A DNA stretch of 64,000 nucleotides from Pasteurellaceae bacterium RH1A (GTDB lineage Bacteria > Pseudomonadota > Gammaproteobacteria > Enterobacterales > Pasteurellaceae): NCBI GenBank assembly GCA_012221805.1, contig CP015195.1:1659771-1723770 (forward strand), given 5' to 3'. Each line of letters opens with the position of its first letter. The first letter of the stretch is position 1. The notes beneath the pieces are model-generated. The model had not been told where the DNA came from. It saw only the letters and a program-made list of their open reading frames with translations, and searched no databases. Made by a program: the position numbers and the translations under genes. Below, piece after piece: positions 19,956 to 29,312 of the stretch.

Positions 19956-20126
19956 ATGTTTTTACCCAAAGAAAATGGCTACGATGAGTATCTAGCAGAG
20001 CAAGTCAAAGAAGCCGACAAGGATGCAGCCGCAGGAAGGTATTACAGCAAAGAACAGGTTTTAGCAGAATGTGAACAGCTCATTTATGAAACGGCTGCCA
20101 GTATGCAGGAAGCTCGCTATGCCTAA
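19956..20126 (+). CDS. Small putative antitoxin of ParE-type pair
   Basis: A 56-residue frame (MFLPKENGYDEYLAEQVKEA, then DKDAAAGRYYSKEQVLAECE and so on) starts at ATG 19956 after GGAGAAAG. Its end overlaps the toxin start by 8 bp (ATGCCTAA), the usual layout of antitoxin-toxin operons. The acidic, helix-rich sequence fits the C-terminal part of ParD/RelB-like antitoxins, but no clear DNA-binding domain is visible. The assignment rests mainly on context. Confidence 0.65.
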   Translation: MFLPKENGYDEYLAEQVKEADKDAAAGRYYSKEQVLAECEQLIYETAASMQEARYA

Positions 20127-20400
20127 AGCGGTTCGCTTGACAAGCAAGGCTCGATCCAATATTCAAGAGATCTTGCAAAACGTGGTTGAGTTCACTGGCT
20201 GGGCTTCCAGCGGTGAAAAGCTCTTAAGAGAGTTTCAAGAACAATTCGACTTAATCGGTTTTGTTCCTAAAGCAGGAAAAGCGGGCATTATTGCCGGCAC
20301 ACGAGAAGTTTTTTGCCGAAGTTATCGCATTGTCTATCGTGAATATGATGAGTTTGTTGAGATCACCACGATTTTGCATAGTCGGCGTAAATACCCATAA
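20119..20400 (+). CDS. ParE/RelE-family toxin
   Basis: The 93-residue protein starts MPKAVRLTSKARSNIQEILQ and ends with TREVFCRSYRIVYREYDEFV and ITTILHSRRKYP. That C-terminal block (R..Y..YRI.Y......I..I.H.RR) is the signature of ParE/RelE toxins, which act on gyrase or on translating ribosomes. Which target applies cannot be told. It overlaps the 56-residue antitoxin gene. An open frame from 20071 includes extra residues but lacks a ribosome site, so I start at 20119. Confidence 0.85.
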   Translation: MPKAVRLTSKARSNIQEILQNVVEFTGWASSGEKLLREFQEQFDLIGFVPKAGKAGIIAGTREVFCRSYRIVYREYDEFVEITTILHSRRKYP

Positions 20401-20402
20401 AA

Positions 20403-20434
20403 AGAAAGGACACCTCGGTGTCCTTTCTGATTTT

Positions 20435-20436
<2 letters not shown>
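20403..20436. terminator. Terminator shared by toxin gene and metF
   Basis: The 12-bp stem AGAAAGGACACC / GGTGTCCTTTCT with a 2-base apex is followed by six T. It lies between convergent genes and touches the metF stop codon. Confidence 0.85.
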
Positions 20437-21370
<934 letters not shown>

Positions 21371-21411
21371 TCAATTTGATAATTTTCAGCTTTAGATGAA
21401 TTTAATTCATA

Positions 21412-23409
21412 TTAGATTTTACTTCCCTTGAGCAACTTCCGCATCCAGGTTCGATTAGGGCTTAAAGCCTGCCAAATATCCTGGCTTATAGGCAGGGGCT
21501 CATTACAAATCAGGCAGGCCAAAATTTCCCCCAAGAGCGGGGCTGTGGTCAAGCCCCGAGAGCCCAGCCCTCCCACCAAATAAAGATTTGCAAAATTCTC
21601 CGCCTTTTCCACCGCTTGCTTGCGGCGAAGGTGGTTATAAAGGTTGCCATATTGCAGCCTTTGGGCCTCAAAATTAGGCACGGCCCCCACCATAGGAATT
21701 CGATCCCTAAGGGCAGTGCGAATGCCGACCTTGGCCCGATTTTCAGTCCTATCTAAATCTTTAGCCCAATCACAAGCGGCCAGGTTTTGGGCTAATTTTG
21801 CAAAATTCTGCTCATGTTCTGCTAGGCTAAATTCTCTTTCTTGATTATCCCGTACATGGCTGGCCCCTAGGCAGTGGTAGCCAGAAGCTGAAACAGGCGT
21901 AAGGTAGCCATCATAGCAAACCACGGCCTTGAGTTTTTGCAGGGCTGGTGTGGTTGGAGTTTGGCTGACCTGGCCCCGCACGGAGTAAAAGGGAATGGCC
22001 TGGGTTTGGGCGAAGTCCCGAATGCAGTGGCCATTGGCCAGCACCAGGGCTTCATGCTTAAAGGCCTGCCCCTTATGTTGCCAGCACCACAAGCCCTCTT
22101 CATAAGTAGGATCTTTAACCTCATGCTTCAGCACAATCTTTAATCCCAAGGTTTCCAAATAGGCAAAGGCTAGAGTAACAAACTGAATAGGCGAGAGCCA
22201 GCCACCCCGCTCAATAAAAGCTCCGCCCTGCCCTAGCGACAGGCCGATTTTTTGGCTAAGTTCATCCGCCTTGAGCAAATGAAAGAGAGACTCTGGCCAG
22301 CCTTCCTGCCCAATCTTGGCCAGCTTATCGGCTGTTTTTTGATTATAGGCTACCAGAGCTACGCCGCTTAAACTTTGCTCAAAATCCACCTGCCCTTCAA
22401 GTTGCCTTAAACGCTGGAGGGCATAGTCAAAGGCATGCACATAAAAGCGGCTATTGCGTTCATCGTCATCACTAAGCTGGGGATAGATAGCCCCCTGCTG
22501 GTTGCCCGAAGCGTTTTGGGCTAGGGCTTCATCCTTGCAATAAAGGGTGACTTGTTTGCCTCGCTCCAAGAGGGAAAGAGCCACAAAGAGGCTGGCAATG
22601 CCCCCACCCACAATGGCAATGTCTTGAGGCTTAGCCGATTTTGCAAAAAAATAAGGATATTGCACCGCTTGTGCTGGGCTGGCTTCAGGCTTGAGGCCCC
22701 AAATCATCTCCCGCTTGCGGCCAAAGCCCTTGCGTTTCATCACCTCAAAGCCCACGGCCTGCAAGCCCCGTCGCACGGCACTTGCTGCGGTAAAAGTCGC
22801 AAAGCTCCCGCCCGGTTTGGTCAGGCGGAACATGTGGCTATAAAGTGTTTCATTCCACATTTGCGGGTTTTTATCAGGCGAAAAGCCATCCAAGAACCAG
22901 CAATCAATGCTTTCGAGATAACTATCGCCCAGTTGAGGCAGGTTATCGGCCATGTCGCCAAACCAAAGATCCAAATAGACCGAGCCAAAGCCCATCCGCT
23001 GGCAGCTGGGCTGGGTTGGCTGCCAACAAGCGGTTAATTGTGTCGAAAAACCTGCAAATTGAGGGTAAAAGCGGTGAACCTGCTGGAAGTCCTCAGCCTT
23101 AAGCGGGTATTTCTCAAAGGAGATAAAGTAGAGCCGTTTAAGCGGGCTTTGGGGGAATTGGGCTAGAAAATCCTCAAATAAGGCTCGCACAGCAAAAAAA
23201 TTCAGGCCCGTGCCAAAGCCGGTTTCGGCAATGACAAAATGGGCCTGTTGGTGGGCCTGCCATTTTTCCCAGAGCTGGTTGCCCTCTAAAAAGACATAGG
23301 TGCTTTCGGCCAGGCCGTCCTGGGTGGAGAAATAGATATCGTCAAATTGTTCGGAAACTGGGGTGTTGCTTGCATTAAAAGTCAGGTTGGCAAAGGTGAG
23401 TTTGGGCAT
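21412..23409 (-). CDS. mnmC: Bifunctional tRNA mnm5s2U biosynthesis protein MnmC
   Basis: MnmC converts cmnm5s2U to mnm5s2U at wobble position 34 in two steps. The N-terminal methyltransferase half (MPKLTFANLTFNASNTPVSE, ETGFGTGLNFFAVRALF, DCWFLDGFSPDKNPQMW) and the C-terminal FAD-dependent oxidase half (DIAIVGGGIASLFVALSLLE near residue 255, GGLGSRGLTTAPLLGE near the end) are both complete in 665 residues. The gene lies upstream of metF on the same strand; the 98-bp gap holds metF's own operator. Confidence 0.96.
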   Translation of the reverse strand: MPKLTFANLTFNASNTPVSEQFDDIYFSTQDGLAESTYVFLEGNQLWEKWQAHQQAHFVIAETGFGTGLNFFAVRALFEDFLAQFPQSPLKRLYFISFEKYPLKAEDFQQVHRFYPQFAGFSTQLTACWQPTQPSCQRMGFGSVYLDLWFGDMADNLPQLGDSYLESIDCWFLDGFSPDKNPQMWNETLYSHMFRLTKPGGSFATFTAASAVRRGLQAVGFEVMKRKGFGRKREMIWGLKPEASPAQAVQYPYFFAKSAKPQDIAIVGGGIASLFVALSLLERGKQVTLYCKDEALAQNASGNQQGAIYPQLSDDDERNSRFYVHAFDYALQRLRQLEGQVDFEQSLSGVALVAYNQKTADKLAKIGQEGWPESLFHLLKADELSQKIGLSLGQGGAFIERGGWLSPIQFVTLAFAYLETLGLKIVLKHEVKDPTYEEGLWCWQHKGQAFKHEALVLANGHCIRDFAQTQAIPFYSVRGQVSQTPTTPALQKLKAVVCYDGYLTPVSASGYHCLGASHVRDNQEREFSLAEHEQNFAKLAQNLAACDWAKDLDRTENRAKVGIRTALRDRIPMVGAVPNFEAQRLQYGNLYNHLRRKQAVEKAENFANLYLVGGLGSRGLTTAPLLGEILACLICNEPLPISQDIWQALSPNRTWMRKLLKGSKI

Positions 23410-23472
23410 GGTTTTCTTAGGGCTAGCGTGGGTTACCCCACGCTCTGAAAAATAATCAAGGCCCGCATTTTA

Positions 23473-25944
23473 CTACTTAAATGAGAGATTGACACCTAAA
23501 ACAAGGTTTCTGCCCATCTGTGGCACATAGGGCAAGAAGGAGGTGTGGGAATAGACCTTTTCATTGAGGAGGTTATTGGCATCAATAAAGACCTGATAAG
23601 AGCCCCAGCTCATGGGTTTTTGGTAGCTCAAGCCCAGATTGAGGAGATGGTGGCCCTTGGTTGGGTGCTCTTGAATATGTTGGACTTCAAGAATTTCAAT
23701 CTCATCAAAATCATCCAGTTCTTCATTATAAACCTCCTCAGTCCGGCTCTTTCTCACCTTGGTATAGGTGGTATGTTTTTGGCTAAACATACGAGTGTAG
23801 TCTAGGGACAGGCTAAGATGATCGGTGAAGTCATAACGGGTATTAAAACCTAAACGCAGGGGCGGAACCCTTGGGGCATTGCGGGCTTCTTCAGCCTGCG
23901 GGGTACGCTCATTGCTGGCATAGTCACGCACATAGGTTGGCGGCAGGTCAAATAAGCGTCCCCGCACATAATCACCCACGGCCCCCACCTGCCATTTAGA
24001 TGTCAGGGCATAGGTTATTTTTCCTTCCAGCCCGTAATACTTGGCCTGGGACTGGCTATAGCGATTAATGGTTAAATTCCCTTGACGGTTGAGGGTTTGG
24101 TTGAAAATCCGATTGGCAAAACGGCTATAGTAGGCACTTAGGCGGTAGTCTAGGCTATCGCCCTCATAACCCAAGGCCAGTTCAAAATTGTTAGACCGCT
24201 CCTTCTTCAGGTTCTTATTGCCATACTCAAAGGAATTGGTGGCAAGGTGTTTACCATGGTAGTAAAGCTCCATTGGGCTAGGCAGGCGTTCGTTGTGAGA
24301 GCCTATTAAGACCAAGCGATAGTCAGGCTTAAATTGCCAGGTTAGGGAGGCCGAATAAGAGGTTGCCCTTTGCTTATAGGGGGTAAGATCAGGATCTTGG
24401 CTAGGACGTTTAGGGCAAATCAAGCCTAGCACAGCATAAATGGGGGCACAGCCTGTTAGGGCCTGCTTGGCATGGGCTAAGGCTTCTCGATCATAATCAA
24501 TCTTGATGGTTTGTTTTTCTGTCCGAAAGCCCAGATCAAGGGTGAAATCCTGCCACTTAAATTGCTCTAGGGCAAAGAAGCTAACCTGCTTGGCCTTGTT
24601 TTCAATCAGGGCCCACTCTTTGCGGTCGCCCTCGGTGATCTTGCTAGGGTCACGTTGCGGAGGCTGGCCAGGCTTAAATTGATTGCTAGTTAAGGCGATA
24701 CGGGGAATATTGGCACTGCTGGTTTGGGTTTGGTATTGCAGGCCAAACATACCGCTTAGCTTACCAAGGGGCTGGTGGAAAAATTCCAGGCGGTAGTTAT
24801 TGCCCTTATTTTTAAAGAGGTTGATGGGGATGTCCGCATCTCGCTCATCATGGTAATAATCACTATTGGCAAAGCTAAAGCGGATCTTATCCAGGCCCTT
24901 GATGGGTTCAATAATTTCTGAACGGACATCATAACGTTTGGAACGCAGGTGGATTTGTGGCCCGCCCTTGGTGTGGTCATGCTTATGGCCGTAGGGGTTA
25001 TCATGGCTATGGGAATGATCTTCAGCACTTGATTCATAGCCGCAGTGGAAGTGGGTATTGTTCAGATCCTTATCGTCCATCAAGTGCGGATAGAGGCCCA
25101 GGTAATAGCGGCCCGAACCAGCCGTTTCAATAATATGGACAGAACAAGAGTCATGATTGTGGTTATGCCCTGGCAGGCCGTAACGCTCCTTACGCTCGCT
25201 GTAAGAGGCCCCGATAAAGCCCCGATCACCAATCAGGGACAGGCCCAGCGTGCCCGATTGGGTGCGGTTATGGGTATCTGGCACGAAATTGAGGTTTTCA
25301 TTTAAATGAAAGGACTTGACCTTATAATTATCCGCCAGGCGGTTTAGGCCCTCTGCCCGAAGGGCCAAATGCTTGCCCAGGCCCAGGGTTAGGCCGATGT
25401 TGGCCAGTTTTTCATGGCTATTGGTGTTGTAACGCAGCCCCATATCCGCCTCTATAGGCTTTTGGGGCATATATTCAGGAATGCGTTTATCAATCACATT
25501 GATAACGCCCGCCGGCGAGGCATTGGCATAGAGCAGGGTTGAACTGCCGCGGATAATTTCCACTTTCTCAGCCAAAAGCGTATCCACCGAAATAGCATGA
25601 TCGGGGGAGAGTTGCGACATATCCACCACATCCGAGCCATTTTGCAGGATCTTAACCCGAACCCCCTCTTGCCCCCGAATAATAGGGGCAGAAGCTCCAC
25701 CGCCAAATTGATTACTGTGCACGCCAGCCTCCCCATTCAGGGCATTGCCCAGGGTGCTAGCCCGGTGCTGAAGTTTCTCCTTGCTGACCAGCACATCATT
25801 TACCTTCCCTCCCTCTGCAAGGGGATCGGAACTGATCTGGCCTTTTACGCTAATTTCATCCAGTACCACAGCCTCTTCTGCATAGGCAACAGAAGCCAGC
25901 GAGGCTAAGACAGCCAGGGCGATTTTATGTTTATAGAAATACAT
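23473..25944 (-). CDS. ZnuD-like TonB-dependent receptor with His-rich loops
   Basis: The 823-residue protein has a signal peptide (MYFYKHKIALAVLASLASVA, YAEE), a plug domain (DEISVKGQ, RASTLGNALNGEAGVHSNQF, APIIRGQEGVRVKILQNGSD) and a C-terminal barrel ending in LVLGVNLSFK. Two extracellular-loop regions are rich in His: GLPGHNHNHDSCSVH at about 255-270 and SSAEDHSHSHDNPYGHKHDH around 305-325. This pattern matches the zinc receptor ZnuD of Neisseria and relatives, so zinc uptake is the likely role. It could also take up haem. No clear Zur site was found upstream. It stands alone, 63 bp from mnmC. Confidence 0.85.
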   Translation of the reverse strand: MYFYKHKIALAVLASLASVAYAEEAVVLDEISVKGQISSDPLAEGGKVNDVLVSKEKLQHRASTLGNALNGEAGVHSNQFGGGASAPIIRGQEGVRVKILQNGSDVVDMSQLSPDHAISVDTLLAEKVEIIRGSSTLLYANASPAGVINVIDKRIPEYMPQKPIEADMGLRYNTNSHEKLANIGLTLGLGKHLALRAEGLNRLADNYKVKSFHLNENLNFVPDTHNRTQSGTLGLSLIGDRGFIGASYSERKERYGLPGHNHNHDSCSVHIIETAGSGRYYLGLYPHLMDDKDLNNTHFHCGYESSAEDHSHSHDNPYGHKHDHTKGGPQIHLRSKRYDVRSEIIEPIKGLDKIRFSFANSDYYHDERDADIPINLFKNKGNNYRLEFFHQPLGKLSGMFGLQYQTQTSSANIPRIALTSNQFKPGQPPQRDPSKITEGDRKEWALIENKAKQVSFFALEQFKWQDFTLDLGFRTEKQTIKIDYDREALAHAKQALTGCAPIYAVLGLICPKRPSQDPDLTPYKQRATSYSASLTWQFKPDYRLVLIGSHNERLPSPMELYYHGKHLATNSFEYGNKNLKKERSNNFELALGYEGDSLDYRLSAYYSRFANRIFNQTLNRQGNLTINRYSQSQAKYYGLEGKITYALTSKWQVGAVGDYVRGRLFDLPPTYVRDYASNERTPQAEEARNAPRVPPLRLGFNTRYDFTDHLSLSLDYTRMFSQKHTTYTKVRKSRTEEVYNEELDDFDEIEILEVQHIQEHPTKGHHLLNLGLSYQKPMSWGSYQVFIDANNLLNEKVYSHTSFLPYVPQMGRNLVLGVNLSFK

Positions 25945-26092
25945 AGGTCTCCTTTTAAATCCATAATTTTTTTATTGTTAAAAAAGCTTATAAAAAAAAT
26001 GGTTTTTTAGCAAGGAGGATTTTGAGTTTTTGTATCGTTTATGCTTATTTTTGCGTAAAATAGACCAGCTTTACTTTTACTAAGGATCCACT

Positions 26093-27160
26093 TTGAACCA
26101 ACTTATTTTCACCCTCGAACCGCAAGACACGGCCCGCCTGCAATCCCTGTGCGGCCCCTTTGACGAACACCTGGCCCTGATTGAAAAATCCTTTAATCTC
26201 CTTATCGCCCGCCAGGACTTCAGCTTTACCCTGCAAGCGGCTGAAGAAAACCATTATTCTGCAAATATTATTCAGAACACGGCCAAGCTCATCCAGACTC
26301 TTTATAACGAAACCGCCCCCATCAAGGGCAAGATTAAGGAGCTGGATTTAGAAGATGTGCATTTGGCTATTCAGGAAAGCCGTATGCTCTTGCAAAATCC
26401 GGGCCAATCCCACCCGCATGAAATTGCCATTAAGACCAAGCGTGGGGTTATCAAGCCCCGGGGAGAGCACCAGCAGGCCTATCTCCGCAATGTGCTTAGC
26501 CACGACATCAGCTTTGGTATTGGGCCGGCAGGCACGGGTAAGACCTTCTTGGCCGTGGCAGCTGCGGTCGAATCCCTGGAGCGGCAGGAAATCCGCCGTA
26601 TCCTCCTGACCCGGCCTGCGGTGGAAGCCGGCGAAAAATTAGGCTTCCTGCCCGGTGATCTGGGCCAGAAAATCGAGCCTTATCTCCGCCCCCTTTATGA
26701 CGCCCTCTTTGAGATGCTGGGCTTTGAACGAGCCCAAAAGCTCATGGAACGCAATGTGATTGAAATCGCTCCTCTGGCCTATATGCGGGGCCGGACCCTT
26801 AATGATGCCTTTATTATTTTAGATGAAAGCCAAAACACCACCATTGAACAGATGAAGATGTTTTTAACCCGGATTGGCTTTAATTCCAAGGCGGTGATTA
26901 CGGGTGATATTACCCAGGTGGACTTGCCCCGCTCGCAAAAATCTGGCCTTAAACACGCGATTGAGGTCTTGAGTAAGGTACCAGAATTGAGCTTTAACTA
27001 CTTCGACAGCCAAGACATTGTCCGCCACCCAGTTGTGGCCAAGGTGGTTCAGGCCTATGAGGTTTGGGAGGCCGAAGATGAACTCCGCCGGGAGCAACGT
27101 AAATTAGAAAAGCTGGCCCAGGAGCAGGAAAAATTACTGCTTGAGGCGGAGAGTTTATAG
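26093..27160 (+). CDS. ybeZ: PhoH-like ATPase (YbeZ/PhoL)
   Basis: The 355-residue protein starts at TTG 26093, seven bases after AAGGA; no ATG fits as well. It has a P-loop GIGPAGTGKTFLAVAAAV, the PhoH-specific RPAVEAGEKLGFLPGDL, Walker B AFIILDESQNTT, and TGDITQVDLPRSQKSGL. PhoL proteins are linked to RNA metabolism and ribosome maturation together with YbeY. Here the usual neighbour ybeY is missing and dinB follows 5 bp downstream, so the two are likely co-transcribed. Confidence 0.9.
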   Translation: MNQLIFTLEPQDTARLQSLCGPFDEHLALIEKSFNLLIARQDFSFTLQAAEENHYSANIIQNTAKLIQTLYNETAPIKGKIKELDLEDVHLAIQESRMLLQNPGQSHPHEIAIKTKRGVIKPRGEHQQAYLRNVLSHDISFGIGPAGTGKTFLAVAAAVESLERQEIRRILLTRPAVEAGEKLGFLPGDLGQKIEPYLRPLYDALFEMLGFERAQKLMERNVIEIAPLAYMRGRTLNDAFIILDESQNTTIEQMKMFLTRIGFNSKAVITGDITQVDLPRSQKSGLKHAIEVLSKVPELSFNYFDSQDIVRHPVVAKVVQAYEVWEAEDELRREQRKLEKLAQEQEKLLLEAESL

Positions 27161-27165
27161 GCCTC

Positions 27166-28239
27166 ATGCTGCTGGAACGCAAAATCATCCACATTGATAT
27201 GGACTGCTTTTATGCCTCGGTGGAGGTGCGGGATAATCCTGCTCTTGCTGGCAAACCAGTAGCGGTTGGGGGCAGCCCTAGCCAGCGGGGCGTTTTAGCC
27301 ACCTGCAACTATGAGGCCCGTAAGTTCGGGCTTCATAGTGCCATGGCCAGTGCCCAGGCCATCAAAAAATGCCCCAACCTGATTTTGCTGCCCACCGATA
27401 TGGCTCGCTACAAGGCGGTTTCTGAACAGATTCATGCCATTTTTAGGCGTTATACTAACCTGATTGAACCCCTTTCCCTAGATGAAGCCTACTTGGATGT
27501 GACCGACTGCCTCCAACATTCAGGCTCGGCCACCTGGATTGCCCAGGCTATTCGTCAGGCCATTTGGGAGGAGTTGCAACTGACTGCCTCGGCCGGGGTC
27601 GCTCCCCTTAAATTTTTGGCCAAGGTGGCTTCAGACTACAATAAGCCCAACGGCCAGTTTGTGATTGCCCCAGAAGAGGTGCAAGAATTTATCAAAACCC
27701 TACCGCTTGCCAAAATTCCAGGCGTGGGCAAGGTGACCCAAGAACGGCTCAAGGAATTGGGTTTGCAAACCTGCTTGGATGTTCAGCAGGCAGACAAGGC
27801 TCTCATCTATCAACATTTCGGCAAGCTGGGCAAACGGATCTGGGACTTTAGCCATGGCCTAGATGAACGAAAGGTCGAGGTAGATCGGCCCCGTAAATCC
27901 TTGGCCGTGGAAAATACCCTTTTGAGCGATATTGATGATTTTAAGCAGGCTCAAGATTTTGTCGAAGATCTCTACCAAAAGCTAGTTTTTCGCATTCAAC
28001 GCAATAGCGATTTGCCCTTGGAAAGCTTTAAAAAGTTGGGGGTCAAGCTTAAATTTGATGATTTCAGCCAAACCACCCTGGAAAAAACCACCGAGGGCAT
28101 GAATAAGGCCTGGTTTATGGAACTTTTGGGGCATATTTGGAGTCGTAGAGCAGGCAGAAAGGTGCGGCTGATTGGCCTTAGCGTGCATTTTCCTGAATGT
28201 AAGGAAAATAAGCAGTTGGATCTCTGGTCCACCCCTTGA
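27166..28239 (+). CDS. dinB: DNA polymerase IV
   Basis: This Y-family translesion polymerase has 357 residues. Catalytic residues are seen in IHIDMDCFYASVE (D11) and LSLDEAYLDV (D106, E107). The thumb-region helix-hairpin-helix KIPGVGKVTQERLKELG and the little finger are present. The C-terminus ends QLDLWSTP, a sliding-clamp-binding motif. It starts 5 bp after the PhoH-like gene. No LexA box was visible upstream of the operon, which is unlike dinB in E. coli. Confidence 0.95.
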   Translation: MLLERKIIHIDMDCFYASVEVRDNPALAGKPVAVGGSPSQRGVLATCNYEARKFGLHSAMASAQAIKKCPNLILLPTDMARYKAVSEQIHAIFRRYTNLIEPLSLDEAYLDVTDCLQHSGSATWIAQAIRQAIWEELQLTASAGVAPLKFLAKVASDYNKPNGQFVIAPEEVQEFIKTLPLAKIPGVGKVTQERLKELGLQTCLDVQQADKALIYQHFGKLGKRIWDFSHGLDERKVEVDRPRKSLAVENTLLSDIDDFKQAQDFVEDLYQKLVFRIQRNSDLPLESFKKLGVKLKFDDFSQTTLEKTTEGMNKAWFMELLGHIWSRRAGRKVRLIGLSVHFPECKENKQLDLWSTP

Positions 28240-28301
28240 ATTTTCTGGGCAAGCCCCCATTACTTGCCCCTCATTAACCTTACTTTGGAGTTTACTTATT
28301 T

Positions 28302-29153
28302 ATGATGCGAATTTTACTCTTCCTCGCAACCAATATGGCCGTGATGCTGGTGTTTGGGATTATCTTGAGCGTAACTGGCATTGCCGGCAACAGCACGGGT
28401 GGGATTTTGATTATGTCCACCCTCTTTGGTTTTGCCGGCTCTCTCATTTCCCTCTTCCTGTCCAAAACCATGGCCATTCGCTCGGTTGGAGCAGAGGTGA
28501 TTACCCAGCCTAAAAACAATGTGGAACGCTGGTTGGTGGAAACCGTCCAACGCCAGGCCCAACAGGCCAATATTCCTATGCCTGAAGTGGCCATCTACCA
28601 CTCGGCTGATGTTAATGCCTTTGCCACAGGGGCAACAAAAAGCAATTCCCTAGTGGCAGTCAGCACCGGCCTGCTCAACACCATGAGCGAGGACGAAGCC
28701 GAAGCCGTATTGGCCCATGAGGTTGCCCATATTGCCAACGGCGATATGGTCACTATGACCTTACTCCAAGGCGTGCTCAACACCTTTGTTATCTTCCTTT
28801 CTCGTATGATTGCGACCGCTGTGTCCAGCACCCGTAATGATAACGGTGAGGAAAGCCAGAGCACAGGCATCTACTTCTTGGTTTCCATGGTCTTGGAAAT
28901 CCTCTTTGGCTTCTTGGCCAGCATTATCGCCATGTGGTTCTCCCGCTACCGTGAGTTCCGTGCAGATGCAGGCTCCGCCAATTTAGTCGGCAAGGAAAAA
29001 ATGATTGCCGCCCTGCAACGCCTCCAAAGCCTGCACGAACCGCAAGAGCTACAAGGTTCGCTTAATGCCTTTATGATCAACGGCAAACGTAGCGAACTCT
29101 TTATGAGCCACCCGCCGCTTGAAAAGCGTATCGAAGCCTTAAGAAATTTGTAA
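28302..29153 (+). CDS. htpX: Membrane zinc metalloprotease HtpX
   Basis: HtpX is an inner-membrane M48 protease that degrades misfolded membrane proteins. The 283-residue sequence has two N-terminal helices ([20 protein letters not shown] and [16 protein letters not shown]), the zinc motif [10 protein letters not shown] near residue 140, two more hydrophobic segments, and the third zinc ligand in [10 protein letters not shown]. The C-terminal [15 protein letters not shown] is typical. A hairpin terminator follows at 29169. Confidence 0.95.
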   Translation: MMRILLFLATNMAVMLVFGIILSVTGIAGNSTGGILIMSTLFGFAGSLISLFLSKTMAIRSVGAEVITQPKNNVERWLVETVQRQAQQANIPMPEVAIYHSADVNAFATGATKSNSLVAVSTGLLNTMSEDEAEAVLAHEVAHIANGDMVTMTLLQGVLNTFVIFLSRMIATAVSSTRNDNGEESQSTGIYFLVSMVLEILFGFLASIIAMWFSRYREFRADAGSANLVGKEKMIAALQRLQSLHEPQELQGSLNAFMINGKRSELFMSHPPLEKRIEALRNL

Positions 29154-29168
29154 AAAATCCTTGAAATT

Positions 29169-29193
29169 AGCCCGCTTGTTAGCGGGCTTTTTA
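29169..29193 (+). terminator. Terminator after htpX
   Basis: AGCCCGCT / AGCGGGCT with a TGTT loop is followed by a T run. Confidence 0.85.
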
Positions 29194-29312
29194 ACCACTC
29201 AAATAAATTTTATTGATTATATCAAGCAAAATATCTAATCCCTCTTGCACAGCTTCCTCTTTTTGGTTATATCTATGCCCAGTTTAATTTTTTTATTTTT
29301 CGAGGAACCAAA

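Noticed and set aside
25945..26092. Zur-binding site for the ZnuD-like receptor
   Set aside because: The region is AT-rich but shows no convincing inverted repeat of the Zur type.
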